DNA of 64,000 nucleotides from Rhynchopus sp. YZ270_cl-10 (GCA_964035575.1 OZ037913.1:620001-684000), one strand, 5' to 3'; positions 25,311 through 38,188 are shown, numbered from the stretch's first letter. The notes: a model not told the origin generated them from the letters alone. A program made the numbers and translations.

Positions 25311-28300
25311 AGTGGGGGGGGGGGGGGTGATTGTCAACATGAAACAGAAAAAAAAAATCCCACACCATTTTTTTCTCCTGATATTCATCTATATCAAATC
25401 TGTCCACGAAAGTGCCGCAGCACAACCGGTTAGGTTCATTTTTTGTTGTTTTTTTTTTTTCTTCCCCTGTACCTTCTTTTCATTAGAAAAAGAATGTATA
25501 TGAAACAATTTCTTCCCCTTTTGAAAACTTGGTTGTACTAAACACCCGAGGATGAGCTCCATTATTGATTTTTGGGTACATTTAGTGCACCCTTTTATAC
25601 CTTCTATTCAGTAGAAAGTATATGAAATAATTTTTGGGTACACTGTTCGCGAGAGGGCTTTGTATTTCAAGTCAAATTATTTTCTCCCCCACCCCCCCGC
25701 TCTCAGCGCAGGATGTATGTAGGCAACGTATCTCTTCACAACAATGCGTTTTAATATCAAAACGGGGGGAGGACGGAACACAGCGCTTGTCTTGTGGGAG
25801 GGGGGGAAAGAACCCCCCCGAAAAAAGATGTGGTACATCAGATGACCATTTTTCTTGGGGTTCTTTTTAGGTAAACACGCGAGGCTTAGGTTCATCGCAA
25901 CCCGTTTTATTTTGCTTCTTTTTTGAGAGGTGAACACTTCTAAAAAATATGGAAGAAACCCGGCTCAGGTTTAATGAATTATTTGGTAATTTTTTATTCT
26001 GGAAAGATAAGCACTGTTTTGAACGCAGCCCTGGTGATGAGGGGGGGTTTTTTTTTTTGTTATGCGTTGATTCAAAAGAAATAGTGATAGCAAATAATTG
26101 TGAAGGAGGTTCACCTTCTTTTTTTTTTCTTCATCTTGCCGCACACGTAGGGAAAGGTGCACAGACCGCACCCTACACTTCCTCCCCCCCACACAGAGGA
26201 GACAACGCTGGTGGACAATCCCATCTTTCTTTCAAAGATTTTTATCATAATATTGTTTTGCCTTTTCTTTCCCCCCCCCCCCCTCTAAACCACTTCAAAA
26301 AGAACACAAAAAATGAAATTTTCGTATTCCACACAACAACAACAACAAAACAACAAAATCACAGCATATATTTGCTTCCTCCAAAGTCTTTGAACACATG
26401 CAGAGACCCAAAAATTCGTTTTTTTTTTTTTTTTTCTTTCACCCACTTTTTTGATTGTTGAAATACACAAAACCCCTTCCACAGCCACAATTGGACCCAC
26501 CCCTGGTGCTATGGGAAATCGGTCAACGACCTGTCAGCGACCTGTCAATATCGACCCCCCTCCGGAGCACCAACCCCCCCCGTTTTTTTTCTCCCCCCTT
26601 TTTCGTGCTCAGGAAAGGGCAACGGCAAATGCGACGTTTTTGTTATGTACAGATTCGCTATACACCCGAAATGGGGGGAAAAAAGCAAATAAAAAAAATT
26701 ATCGTGTAAAATTAAACAATGTGCACGGTGACAGGGAATCGGGAATAGTCAAAACCAGAATGTTCCCCAGTGTCTTTTGCATCTCTGCCCCCTCAATCCG
26801 GGGTGGGGTCTAAGGACAATGCCTTAAACCAGGTGTTTTTTATTATATCAGAAACAAACAATACACTTTATAAAAAAAGGTTGGGTACATTTAGTGCACC
26901 CGATTAGGTTATACCTTCTTTTCAGTAGAAAAGAAAACATTTGAAATGATTATCGTGAGGCGTAAGGGCAAATATCAATTTTTTTTTTCTCTCTTTTTTT
27001 ATTGTCTCCGTTTCTGTGCAAACCATAGTGGGTAGTGGCTGCCCCACGTAGACTTTGAGACTAGTATGTGCAGTTCAAAACCGGTATACCTTTGTTGTGG
27101 CAAACCCAAGAAAGCACACAAAAAAAAAATGGATTTCCTTCAGGGCGATTTTCTGAGACAACAAAACGAACGCATCTCCGGTACCCCTTCACGCACAAAA
27201 ACAATACCTCTACCCCCCCTTTTTTTTTTGCCCACTTTTTGTTGCCGAAGTGGGCTGAGGTTTATCTTGACAAAAACCTTTTTTTGTTATCATACTTGGT
27301 GGTGGGAATTGCCCCCTTTTAATAAAGGGTGCGAACCGATGTACATCTCTGAAAGACCAACCACAAAAAACACACATTTTCGAAGAAAAAAAATATATGC
27401 CAAAACAACGGTATTCTAGCACTTTCCCCTCTTTTTGCGATAGCTCTCATTGTGTCCATTTCCCCCACTCAGAGCTCACCTCCCCCCAAAGGACCCCCCC
27501 CTGCCCAAAATACAACCAAGTTTTTTTCTCAAAAAAAAAATATTGTAAAGTTTGTATATTCCACCTATTATTTGGTCATTTTCATGTGTCTGCTCCACCA
27601 CATTTCTTTACCCAACCACTTTACCTTCTGCTGCCACTGCCCATCTAAAATATGGTGTACGCAGGCTGAAATGCAGGCTCGACGCCAAGACTCCAAATCC
27701 GTAACAATAAATCAAGTACAGTGAAGACTGTCTGAAACGCGTCTGCGCTAAATAGCTTTTCAACACAAAAAAAAGCCTATACCTTCTGTGGTACAAAGGC
27801 TTCGGCCAATATTGAGTACAGACCGAGTTACCCACCAAGGGTGCTTAAACGAATGCCGACAACGGAAAAAAAAAGCAAAAGTTAGCACAATGTGCAAGGT
27901 CTATCTTTTAGATCAATCGATGCAGATGACTAATCAAACAGCGTTTTTTTTTTAGTTCATTCTACCAAAAAAAAAGACAGTGGAGATTGCACAACTGTGG
28001 CAACACAACCGAGGCAACTACACTACTCCAACAATTTATCAAAAAAAGAACTGAAAGAATTTGTACCAAACTCTCCCCACTCAACCTGCCAAAAATATAA
28101 TTTACCAGACCCGATGTTTTTTTCTTTTTCTTTTTCTTTCTTTTGTTCAAAAGCAAATTTTTATAGTTCATCTGATTTTGCCTGAAATTTGGAGTTTTTG
28201 GTGGTGTTAAAAAAGTGGTTTTAATACCACCCAAACTCCACTAAACTCCACCAAATTTTAGGTGGGTCTGTTGACAGAAGGATGTCATGACACCTTCCTA

Positions 28301-29480
28301 CACTCACTCTTGGGTGAAGTGTCCAACGGGATCGTGTCCTCCCTTTTTTTTTTTCCTGTGTGTGTGCGTTTTTTATAGTAATATTACCAAACCACTTGAT
28401 TATCAAGAAAAAAAAAGAAAAAAGAAACGTTTCGACAGGGCTCTCAAGATCCTCCACGAAAAAAGCAGAATTTTCGAAATGAGGAGGATTCATTTTTGCA
28501 AAAAAACCCCCAAAAAAAAAATTTTTCCCCCGCAACAAGCGGTCGTCGCGCGCTTCGCGCGCGCCTCCCTGACAGCCACAGAGCGGAGAGGCGGGTCAAT
28601 TTTGCGAGATAAAAAAAAACGGAAATCTAATCCTTTCTCTTGCACCGTACGCTCCACGAACCGTACAAAACCCATACGTCTTCCAGAAGCAGGGGCTGAT
28701 GCAACGGCAGGTAATTTTTAAAAATGGCAAAAATTTTGCAGCTTTGGTCACGTTGCATGTTTTGGCTGCAAAATGCAAGGGTATCCAAAGACATTGCCAA
28801 CTCTATTTTTTTGCGGAGCAAAAAAATAATAGAAATGGCGCCGCAGGCGAAAAAAAATTGGGGTACGGTGTAAAAATGCTTCCTTTTACACCACAGAATC
28901 ACTCAACGAACCCTTTTTTTGAGTAGCAAAAAATGAAAATGGCGCCGCAGGCAAATTTTTTTTTAAGGTGCAGCCCTGGACGGTGCATACAGGCTCGGGA
29001 AAATATTGGCTCCCTCGGGGGAGACAAAGTGACCCCCACTATAAAACCCCTAGGAGGATAATCCTCCACCCGAGCCCGCCAAAAAAAAAAAAAAAAATGG
29101 AGGAAATCCTCCACCAAAAAAGCCTGGAAAAAAAAAAAAAAGCCCCTGGAGGAAATATCCTCCCCTACGTGGAGGATCTTGAGAGCACTGCGTTTCGAGC
29201 AAACGCCTGGTATTTATTTTATTCTGCAAAAAAAAAAATAATTCTGGTTACGATAAAAAGCCTCTGAACCGATTCTGTCTGAGGAAATCGGACGTCTCTT
29301 TTCTTCAAAAGGAAAGAGACATTTTTTTTTTCTTCTTTTATGTGAACGTTTGAAAGGCATACTAAGGCCCACTCATCCTTCCATTATTGCCCTCCTTTCC
29401 CTTTCTTATGCGACCCTTTTTTTTTCATAAATATTAACCATCCCCTAAAACCAAGCCCTCTTCACCTACACGGCAGACTC

Positions 29481-29825
29481 GTCAGGGAGGACTACTAGTG
29501 AAACTACCTACCGTATTCGTAAATATGTTCGACCGTAATAAAGTTCGTCATTTTCCGGATTTTTCTGGAAGTTCGTCATTTTTTACGGTCGAACATATTT
29601 ACGAATACGGTATATCATAACGACGTGCTAAAGTAGTAGTGTTACTGGTAGCGAATATTATTACAGTTTGGACGAGAAACTTGGCGAAAATAATATTGGC
29701 GGATTTTGGGGGGTTTTCTTGTAATTTGGCGACTTTTTTTGGTCGCCAATATTTGTCCAACTTTAGTCTTAAAAAAAAGACTGGTCATTTGGACTAATAG
29801 CACTACTAGTAGTCCCCCCCTGACT
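29481..29825. mobile_element. 345 bp TIR element carrying a nested foldback
   Basis: Its ends match as inverted repeats: GTCAGGGAGGACTACTAG on the left, and the complement of CTAGTAGTCCCCCCCTGAC on the right with minor differences. It contains the complete foldback 29509-29612, so it is the older insertion. It encodes nothing. Confidence 0.65.
29509..29612. mobile_element. 104 bp TA-bounded foldback MITE, nested
   Basis: The arms begin TACCGTATTCGTAAATATG and match for about 29 bases, and both ends carry TA. An internal AAGTTCGTCATTTT is directly repeated. TA-bounded long-arm hairpins are typical of Tc1/mariner-derived MITEs. That assignment is inference. Confidence 0.75.
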
Positions 29826-31191
29826 AGCCCACTGTGTATTCACCCCCAAAGCCCCCCCTTCCGTGAGGCTGCATCAGAATTGATATGGGTGCCATCTCTC
29901 GCAGCACTCAAGAGACTACAGACACATTTATTTTGCACAAATTCTCCACGTGAAAAGGAAACATAATATCATGTATGTCTGTATGTGTGACCATTTCCCC
30001 CTTTCCCCCCCCAACTCCCCACTCCCCGCCCTTTGTAAGTTTTTGTAAGGTGGCCTGAACTGAAGGATGGTTCATCTTTGCAAAACTTCGTTTTTTTTTT
30101 TTTTTGTTCCGTTCTCTTTCTCTCTCTCTCAACCCACATTTTGCACAAAATTGCGCAAAAAAAAATATGGAAAAGTGGAGATTTGCACAACAGTGGCAAC
30201 ACAACCGAGGCAACCACACTACTCCAAACAATTTATCAAAAAACAGAAAAAAAACAGATTTTACGACAAAAACTGTGGGGTGTGTATCAGACAGCAAAAC
30301 ACAATGGAACCATCCGAATAGGACCTATTGCAATTCCGACCACCTCAGTTGTTAGAACGAAAAAAAAAAGATGAGCCAGAAATGAGAACAGCGATTTACG
30401 ACACCAAAAAAAAAAAAAGACAAAGAAAAAAATCTGTACATCGTACACGATGGTGAGTGATTTGTGGTTTTTATTTTATTTTTTTACTTCACCGTTGTCC
30501 ACCGTCGTGTAGTATCCTAGCCCCCTTTCCCCCCCCTTGGAGTAGTGTGGAGTACATTTTCAAAGACCACCAAAACAAAAAGAGCACAAAGCAAAAAACA
30601 ACTTTCATACAAACCCCCTTCATTGAGAGACACAACCCACCTCTTGGTTGGGTGGTGTGTCCATACAAAAAAAAAGTGGAGATTGCACAAACTGTGGCAA
30701 CACTACCGAGACAACTACACTACTCCAAACAATTTAGCAAAAAAAACAAAAAGACCCCAAACCCCCTGAGCTCAACCTTTTCTGAACCACGCTTTTATAT
30801 TATCCCTAAAATTTTCGCCAAAAACCCCATATACCCAAGAGCGCAAAGCAAACATACCAAAAAACCTAAAAACCCATTCAAATATGCCCCATTTACCTCC
30901 CCAACAACCCAAAAAAAAAAAAATAGTCAGGCCGCCACAGCGATGCCTTGGCATACCCTGGGGAAAGATGTGCTTTCCTGTGCCCCAATTGTGTCAATGA
31001 ATGGAAGTCTGCTTGTTAGGAAGTAGGCTTCGAAAGGCGACCCCACCCAAGATGGACCTAAAAGGTCCGAGGGGGGAAAACGGGAAGTGATCGAAAGAGA
31101 CTAACCCTTAAGGGGAACAAGATGAACAGTCACCTTGCTGCGGCAGGGTAAAGGAACGAAAGGATGGATTTTCATTATTTTTTTTTTTTTT

Positions 31192-31507
31192 TGGGTCCAC
31201 CCCAGGCTCTCCGCTAGGATTTCCGATTTTGAAAATATTCTGTTGATGGTCCACGTTGGTGGGGTACATGCTTGCGCCGCAGGCGCACGGTACGCAACTT
31301 TTTTTTTTACCAACGCCCGAATTTGACTTTTTTGGGACGTTTGAGCACTCACCTCCATATCTTCTTCTCCTGAGCTTTTTTGACAGGTAGAACGGGTCTG
31401 AACCACTTAGCAGAACTTTTTTTTTTTTTCTTTTTTTCCCCATTTTCAAAAAGTTCTGTTGACAATCAACAGAACTTTAGTACCTAGCGGAGTGCCTGGT
31501 CCACCCT
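31192..31507. mobile_element. Possible degenerate TIR element
   Basis: The left CCAGGCTCTCCGCTAGG and right CCTAGCGGAGTGCCTGG are inverted copies with one mismatch, and both lie near GGTCCACC. An internal hairpin (AGTTCTGTTGA / TCAACAGAACT, 31452-31476) is perfect. No coding sequence is present. Confidence 0.5.
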
Positions 31508-31761
31508 CCAACGATGTTATCTCATAAAACCAACCAAACAAAACACGCTTTTTTCGACTTTTTTCGAGCCTCAAGTAGGTTCTTAGGCGATTGTTGATTC
31601 AACAAAAAAAAACAAAACACGCTGATTTCCAACAAATCATCCTCCCCCATACCCTTTTTTTTTTGCTTCTGGGATTTTCTTTCTCTTCTTTTTGCCCTCA
31701 TCCTTCCCATTATCTCCCCTTCTCTTTCTCTCTACTCTCTCCCTCTCCCCCTCTATTCTGA

Positions 31762-31795
<34 letters not shown>

Positions 31796-32903
31796 TGATT
31801 TTGTGATTTGATTCTTCCTTCCTTCCTTCCTTTTTCCCCGTCTCTCTCTCCCTCTCCACCTCTCCCCTCCCATTTATGTGTGAAAACAAAAAGAGTCCCT
31901 TTTTTTTTGGGGGAAATGTTTGAGTTATTGAAAACCCCCCAACCTCTCTCGGTTGGGCCATTTTTTTTTCAGTCGATTCAAACTAAACAAAAAATATGTG
32001 TTTTTTTTTCTCTCTTTTTGTTAAAGCCTTATAAGGCAGATTTTCTTCACTGACTCAACAATCATTTTTTTTGGTGCCTGCGTCCTTAGAGGTTTGCATC
32101 AAGTATGTTTTTTTTTTTTTTACAACCCTCCCGTTTATTTTGCATCGAGTTATTTTTATAGGTAAAAGAAACGGCCATGTTTGCCAGACCGTGTTTTCTT
32201 CTCCCCTCCCTTCCCCCCTTCCCCCCTTCCCCCATAAAGCAAAAACAAAACAAAACAAACTTTCAAAACCCCCCCTTTCCCCCCTTTTATATGAGAATCT
32301 TTCCTTCTTTATTTTATTCCTTAGCTAAGGGTTTGCATCTTTTTCTCTCCCCTCCTCCTCCTCCTCCTCCCCATCTCGACCCCCTTTTTTTTCTTTTTTT
32401 TGAAAGGGAAAAAAAAACAAAAACAAAAAAACAAACACACACCCCTTTTTTTTGAAATCCCCTTTCCCCTCTCCTCTCTTCAAAATAATAAAAAAAAACA
32501 CAAAAACTGAAAAATTCAAAAAAAAGATTCATTCACCTTTTTCAAAGATTTTCTCTCTCAAAAAAAAAAAAACCTTTTTTTTTTTTAATTCCACCAAAAC
32601 AAAGCAGATGGGGGGGAAATAGAGGGAACACAACACCAACTCCCCCCTCCCATAAGACCACCAAAACAAAAAGAGCACAAAGCAAAAACAACAACTTTCT
32701 GACAAATCCCCCCTCCCATTCCTTGCACCTCCACCCCTTATTCTTACCCCCTCTCTCTCTCTCTCTCTCTCCCTTTAGGGGGGCCCCCTTTTTTTTTTTA
32801 TAGGTGACTTAACCATAGCTGCTTGGCGCCCCCTTTCTCTTTCTCTTTTTCTCTCCTTCCCCATCCCTATCCCCCTAATCGGGGAGAAGCATAGCGCAGA
32901 TAG

Positions 32904-35900
32904 ATGCCTTACACTGCAAGATCGCATGACCCTCAGTTGACACTCTCTGTAGGGGAAGGGGTGGAAAACGCGGCAGGACAAGCAGAGCTTTCTTGGGAAC
33001 GGTGGGTAGCCGGACGATCCTCTGAATGGCAAGGACGTGGTGTGTGTGTCGTTGGAAATGACCGTTTGGTGATTTGTGGCTGTGCGAATGGGGACGTAAC
33101 AGCAGATCCTGACCAATTGTTTACCTATGATCTGCTCAATTTGCAGTGGCTCAGTCATCAGGCAGAAGGAATTGGGCCAGGAAATGCGCCACAGCACGTT
33201 GCAGTCAGTATTAACTCCACGGTTTTTATTTTTTGGTATCAGACGCGGGTGTGGTCAGGACAGCCGAGCCTCCCAGGGAAACACCTGAACTGTTCGATCC
33301 TCTCGACGTCCCCGCATATGCAGTGGAAGATTGGGAATTTTTCGGACCCACCGAACCTCACCCAAGGTTACACTGCGACAACGGATGGGGCGAACAAAGT
33401 GGTCCTCTTTGGCGGGGAAGACCAATACCACCAACTCTCAAACCGGGTGTTCCGACTGGACATTGCAACGGGAAAGTACACTGAAGTGGACTGCAGTGGA
33501 AGCCAACCGGTACCGCGGACAGGGCACTCAGCGACGTACATCCCAGAGGCGAGCATACGTGGGGGGAACAGTGGTGGTATGGAATCATATTATCTAAAAT
33601 ACAACATAAAAACTCAAACAGGTATCCTGATATGGGGTGGGCAAGCCCCGGATGGGTCGTTTTTGAACGATATGTTCTTCCTGGATATGACGGCCTGGGC
33701 GTGGCGGAAGATCAAGCAGCAGGGCACGACCCCGTGTCCTCGGATGGCGCACAACCTTGTCCGCACGGCGCGTGAGGGTGCGTGTGGGTATCTGGTGTTG
33801 TACGGAGGGACGGCGCATACGTCTGATGTGTCGTTGGATATTACGTCGGTGTTCAACCTTGCAACGTGTATGTGGCTTAATGATATTGATGAGCGAGGTG
33901 ACCTCCCGCCACCGCGCTACGGTGCATACGCAGAGCGCTGTGTCGATGGCGAGCACATTGTTGTGTTCGGAGGCATGAAGGAAAGCTCCTCAGACAAATA
34001 CTTCGACCTCTACGGCCTCAAGAACGCAGTCACCGGGGGGTGGGAGCAGTGCGCGGAGCTGGCGGTCGACGACGACGAGTTTGTGGACATGGCGCCGAGC
34101 CACGCCCAGCTTCTTACCTTGGAGAAGGAACGCGAGCGACTGCTGCAGGACAATCTTCGTCTGCGCACCGACGGCCACGCTGTTGGGGAGAAGAACCTCA
34201 AGCGGGCGCTTTCCGTTGAACGCAAACGCTGGGACCAGGAGCGCACAGAGAACGACCAAACGCTTCTTGACCGGCAGCGGTACCTTCAGGAGCAGACGAA
34301 TGAGGTGGTGCGTGAGAAGGACCTTCTCGTGGAGGAGAACAGCCGCCTGGAGGCGCTGGTAGCAGAGCTGCGTGGGCGGGAGCATGCGGCGGAACGCGAC
34401 CTGCGCCAAGAGGAGCACGACATGAAGCGGCGTCTTGAGGACGACTTTGAGCGCATGAAGCGCACCCACGAGGCAGAGCTTGCGTCCGAGCGCACAGCCC
34501 TAGAAGAGAAGGCAGCTATGCTCGCCGCAGAGCAGACACGCCTCAAGGAGCTGTGGGAACAGCAGCGTCGTGAGGCTGCAGACCACCGCCTCGAGCTTGA
34601 GGAGGAGCGGCAGAATATGGAGGCACGCTGCGATGAGCGTCTCGCCCGTGAACGCGAGGATTTGACCCGTGCACGCACCTCGCTTGAGGCGCAGCAGGAG
34701 GCAGCAGACATAGAGGAGCGTAGGCTGCGCAGCGAGAAGGCGACACTCGCAGAGCTGCAGGCACAGCTCGAAGCACAGCAACAGCGTGCAGAGGCCGAGC
34801 ATGCAGACCTAGTGGGCGAGCGCAGGAAGACAGACGCAGAGGCGATCCGCCTGCACGATAACCTCGAGCGGAAGGGACACGAGACGGAAGTCATTCACAA
34901 CGCGCTGGAGCGGCGTCTCAGCGAGCAGGAGGCGCTCCACTCAGAGCAGGTCCGGCACCTCAACGAGCGTGAGCTGGCGTGGGAGCGCGAGCGTGCAGAG
35001 GCCGTGCAGGCACGCGAGGAGGCGCGGGAGAAGGATATGGAGATCCTGGACATGAGTGCCGTGCAGTCGATGTCGCTTGTGCAGGACGGCATCCCACACA
35101 GCTGCTCAAAGCTGCTTGCACGCACCTACGCCGAGGCAACACGGCCCTACGCATCGGACAGCCTGCCACTGCAGGCGCTCTTCAAACTCCTCAAATGCGG
35201 GCAACTCATGCGAGGCCACATCACCGTCGACGTTGTCCTCGACATCGTGCATGCGGCACATTCCTCTATCCACCCGAGCAACCCGATTATGCCTACCCAG
35301 CTCGACTGCGATGTGTTCATCACAGTCGTGGTTGACGTTGTGCATCGGCTGTATGGGAGCACTGCTAATGACGTCATTGACATGACTGTTGTCGAGCATG
35401 TCATTGAGGGTGGTCTGAAGAAGACGTGGGCGTCTGCGGCGCTGCCGTCTGGGCTGAGAGAAGATCCGGGGCTGGAGGAGATGTGTGCGTTCCCTGTTGC
35501 GGAGGTGCTGCACACATACCGCGACGTGCTGATGCAGCTCTTTAAGACGTACACAAGCAGCACCAGCACGGTGGTCTCCCCGTACGAATTCATGACACTG
35601 ATGCAGCTGCAGAGCTGCCTGCAGGCGATGCGCGTCATCCCACATCTCACCTCCGCAGAGGAGGTCCAGCACACACTCCTCCCACGCGTCACAGAGGCCA
35701 TCCAGGAGCTCTCCCCACACGAGCTCACGGAGGTCATCTGCCGTGTTGCACGACACGGCTTCAACGACCCCGCACCCCTAGCAGAGAAGGTGCTGCGCCT
35801 GCTCGACTCGCCAGAGCTGCGTGACGCGGCCTTCCCACCGGAGGCCGAGAAGCCGTACACACGCGTTCCCCTTGGTGTGAAGGAGGAGGCCGTTGGGGTG

Positions 35901-37511
35901 CACACACCAGTCAAGGAGCGGGAGTTGCGCAGTGGTGGGTACAGAGACGAAGCCAAGCGTGGTGGTGGTGGAGGAGGTGCTGGACGAGGCACCCTTGTGA
36001 TGTCCCCAGCAGAGGCGCGTGACCTGCTGCAGGACAAAGCAAGCCTGCGTGACGCAATGCAGCGCATCTACCTCTACTACGCCTGCCTCAACAGCAGTGC
36101 TGCCGGATGTGAAGGCATGGCCGCAAACAAGTGGGAGCGGCTAGTGAAGGATGTGGGCTGCCTGGCGACACACCGCCACCACGCACACTCGACGCCAACG
36201 AAGCAGTGGCAGCAGGGCGCCAGTGGTCTTGTGAGCAAGTCGGACGTGGACCAGGTCTTTGCCGACGCCTCAGCAGAGTCAGGTGCAAAGCAGCTGCTCG
36301 ACTTCGACGGCCTCATGATTGCCTTCCGCAGGCTTGCGTGCAAGATGTTCCCTGCACTAGGTGACACCCCACACGACGCACTCCACCGCTTGCTCCTGGA
36401 GCACGCCCTGATACGTGCCCTGCGTGCACCAGAGGTGCTGCTCCACCCCTCCATGTACGAAGGCAACGTGGAGGACCTGCTTTCCAAGCATAAGAAGGGC
36501 ATCACAATGCTGCACTCAGCGTACACACCGTCGGCACGCCCCGTGGAGATCTCGTCGCAACAGTTTGTGAAGCTGCTTATGGACTTCAAGGTTGTGCCGC
36601 AGCACATGAGCCACACAGAGAGCTGCCAGGTGTACCTCGCCAGCAGGCTCGACAAGGTGGACGCAGGTCTGAAGCCTATCACGCTCTTCCTGGACTGCAT
36701 CGTGCGCACAGCTCACGTCGCCTTCTCGAAGCAGCCGCACGATACGAAGCTCGTCACCTCTGAGGCGAAGCTTGGGGAACTCCTCAACAGACTCTTCGTG
36801 ACAGACATCCACACACTCAAGTACACGCTTGATCGTCTGGGGCTGAAGGTTCCACAGCAGCGTTCTGGGACGCCGCCAGCACGGCCACAGGTATGCATCC
36901 TTCTCGCTTCTTTCCCCCTCTCAATCCGCATAGGCATGCACGAATTTCACGCCTTATCAACTTCTCTTCTCTTCTCTTTGTTAATCATTGTCCCTCCACA
37001 GACTGTGTCGCACATCCCGCACCAACCTAAGTACCCCGACGTGGCGCTGGACGACGAGGACGGCATGGACCGCACCCTGCGCCAGATCTTTGCTGCCTAC
37101 AGCACCAACGGCAAGATGGACGGTGCAAAGTTCCTGCGTCTCTGTATCGAGACTAAGGTCGCACACCGTACAGAGTTCAACCGGAACCAGGTATGCGGTT
37201 GGCGCTTTTGTACTGTAAAGTACCAAAGTAAAACATCAACACCTCCCAACAAAATAGGTGGAGCAAACGTTTGCACAGGCTGCCGGGCCGTCAGGGATCA
37301 TTTGCTTTGACGAGTGGTGCGACGCTTTGCTGAATTTGGGGCACAGCAGGTATGGTGTTGCACAGCTGTTTTTTTCCCCCCCCTTTCCCCCCTGGCACAC
37401 AGTGTTATTAGTAAACCGGAATAATATAGCCGTTTTGATCACCTGATACCAACTCTTTCCTCCCTCCCGTTAAATCAGTTGCGCCAATTCAGATCTCACA
37501 TACGGTTATGA
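32904..37511 (+). CDS. Kelch / coiled-coil / p25-alpha (TPPP) protein
   Basis: The ATG at 32904 is preceded in frame by TAG, so I take it as the start. Five exons (32904-33576, 33622-36890, 37002-37190, 37258-37349, 37430-37511) give about 1434 residues. Residues about 30-360 are kelch-type blades with motifs such as KVVLFGGEDQY, GILIWGGQAPDGS and HIVVFGGMK. Residues about 380-700 form a long Glu/Arg-rich coiled coil. The rest is helical, with at least two p25-alpha-like segments: one containing LLDFDGLMIAFRRLACKMFP and a C-terminal one reading IFAAYSTNGKMDGAKFLRLC and FDEWCDALLNLG. p25-alpha proteins bind microtubules and occur in flagellates, so a cytoskeletal or ciliary scaffold is a reasonable inference. 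The last splice acceptor, and so the final 27 residues, is uncertain; an alternative acceptor at 37402 ends the protein at 37424. Confidence 0.87.
33577..33621 (+). other. 45 nt intron in the kelch region, in frame and stopless
   Basis: It runs from GTATGG to CAG, is strongly AT-rich compared with its flanks, and its length is a multiple of three. Removing it joins RGGNSG to ILIWGGQAPDGS, which fits a kelch blade better than the read-through version. Confidence 0.7.
36891..37001 (+). other. 111 nt intron, in frame and stopless
   Basis: It runs from GTATGC to CCACAG, phase 0. It contains TTATCAACTTCTCTTCTC followed by pyrimidines, like the tails of the spacer hairpins. It has no stop, so it can be mistaken for coding sequence. 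Confidence 0.8.
37191..37257 (+). other. 67 nt intron inside the C-terminal p25-alpha domain
   Basis: It runs from GTATGC to TAG, phase 0. Splicing joins TEFNRNQ to VEQTFAQAAG and restores the continuous p25-alpha pattern. Confidence 0.85.
37350..37429 (+). other. Last intron of the kelch gene, acceptor uncertain
   Basis: The donor GTATGG is clear. The acceptor at 37429 (ATATAG) gives SSRFDHLIPTLSSLPLNQ, which resembles the segment after the first p25-alpha domain. CACAG at 37402 is the alternative. Confidence 0.5.
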
Positions 37512-38188
37512 CGAACCAACCTTTGGTTGTTCTTTCACGCAAAATACACTTGACCCGACCTCAAGAGGTCTTCGTCGGCGTTGGTGTCATCCCACTTCTG
37601 GACTGCGAGAGCACACTCGTGCGCCATTTCCGTGTCGGTCAACGTAGTGCCCACTCAACTGCTGTGCATGTTTTTCTGTAGTGTTGCCGTTGCGAGTCGT
37701 ATCATTAGGCCCATCCGGACTTGTTGCGTTGGGTTCCAGGCACTGAGGCCTTGGGCGACTTTGTCGGATTTTGTTTCTCGTAGTGAGAGATAATCGCTTC
37801 AATCGTAAGCTGCGTTGAACAAAAATAATCTTTCCTTCCCTAGCCGTGTTTTCAAGATCAGGTGGCAACCGTAAACGCCCGGTTTTTTATATTCTTTTGC
37901 GTCATTCAGAACACCTCCAGTCTTCGCTATCTGTAGGTGGCCAGCAGAACCCCACTCCCACTCTCTCTGTTGCTTTTTTTGCAGTGTTGTTTTGTCACCC
38001 TATCACCCTACCACCCACCACCTATACAGGTACCCACATTTGCACAAAAGCGAAGCGTTGCGCACTCTATTGACATCATGCCTGCTCCCATTGGCGCAGA
38101 GGAAGTAGCACCTGCAGCGGACGGGGGCAGAGTAGGAAGGGGAGGGGGAGGTGAGGGCAGCGGAGCAAGGTTCAGTTTCAGCAGTTGA
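37508..38188 (+). CDS. Doubtful short spliced gene or additional downstream exons
   Basis: From the ATG at 37508 a frame with gene-like GC-rich codon use runs to about 37650 (it contains RPQEVFVGVGVIPLLDCES). After a T-rich stretch and a good acceptor (CTATACAG, about 38032), a second frame runs to TGA at 38188 and ends in a Gly-rich tail, GARFSFSS. I cannot find a GTATG donor linking them, and the first ATG overlaps the predicted end of the kelch gene. It may be a separate gene or an unresolved 3' part of the kelch gene. The product is unrecognised. Confidence 0.3.

Larger units (their letters stand above)
14622..32903. other. 18 kb gene-poor, homopolymer- and repeat-rich region
   Basis: I find no convincing coding sequence on either strand. 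The stretch is AT-rich, with many A or T runs of 8 to 30 bases, and the longer frames encode strings of Phe, Lys or Pro. It contains many short hairpin repeats, one 917 bp TIR element, several foldbacks and a duplicated 160 bp segment, which are listed separately. Short exons or non-coding RNA genes could be hidden here. Confidence 0.65.

Noticed and set aside
25949-26461. 170-codon frame starting MEETRLRF
   Set aside because: The first 60 residues look mildly protein-like, but the rest is homopolymer-derived, no splice sites of the GTATG type rescue it, and nothing is recognisable.
28541-28565. GC-rich hairpin CGCGCGC-TTCG-CGCGCG as a terminator
   Set aside because: It is striking but isolated. 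No gene ends nearby and hairpin terminators are not expected in a eukaryote.
31637-32532. Several Lys/Glu- or Phe-rich frames
   Set aside because: They are translations of homopolymers and purine or pyrimidine tracts.
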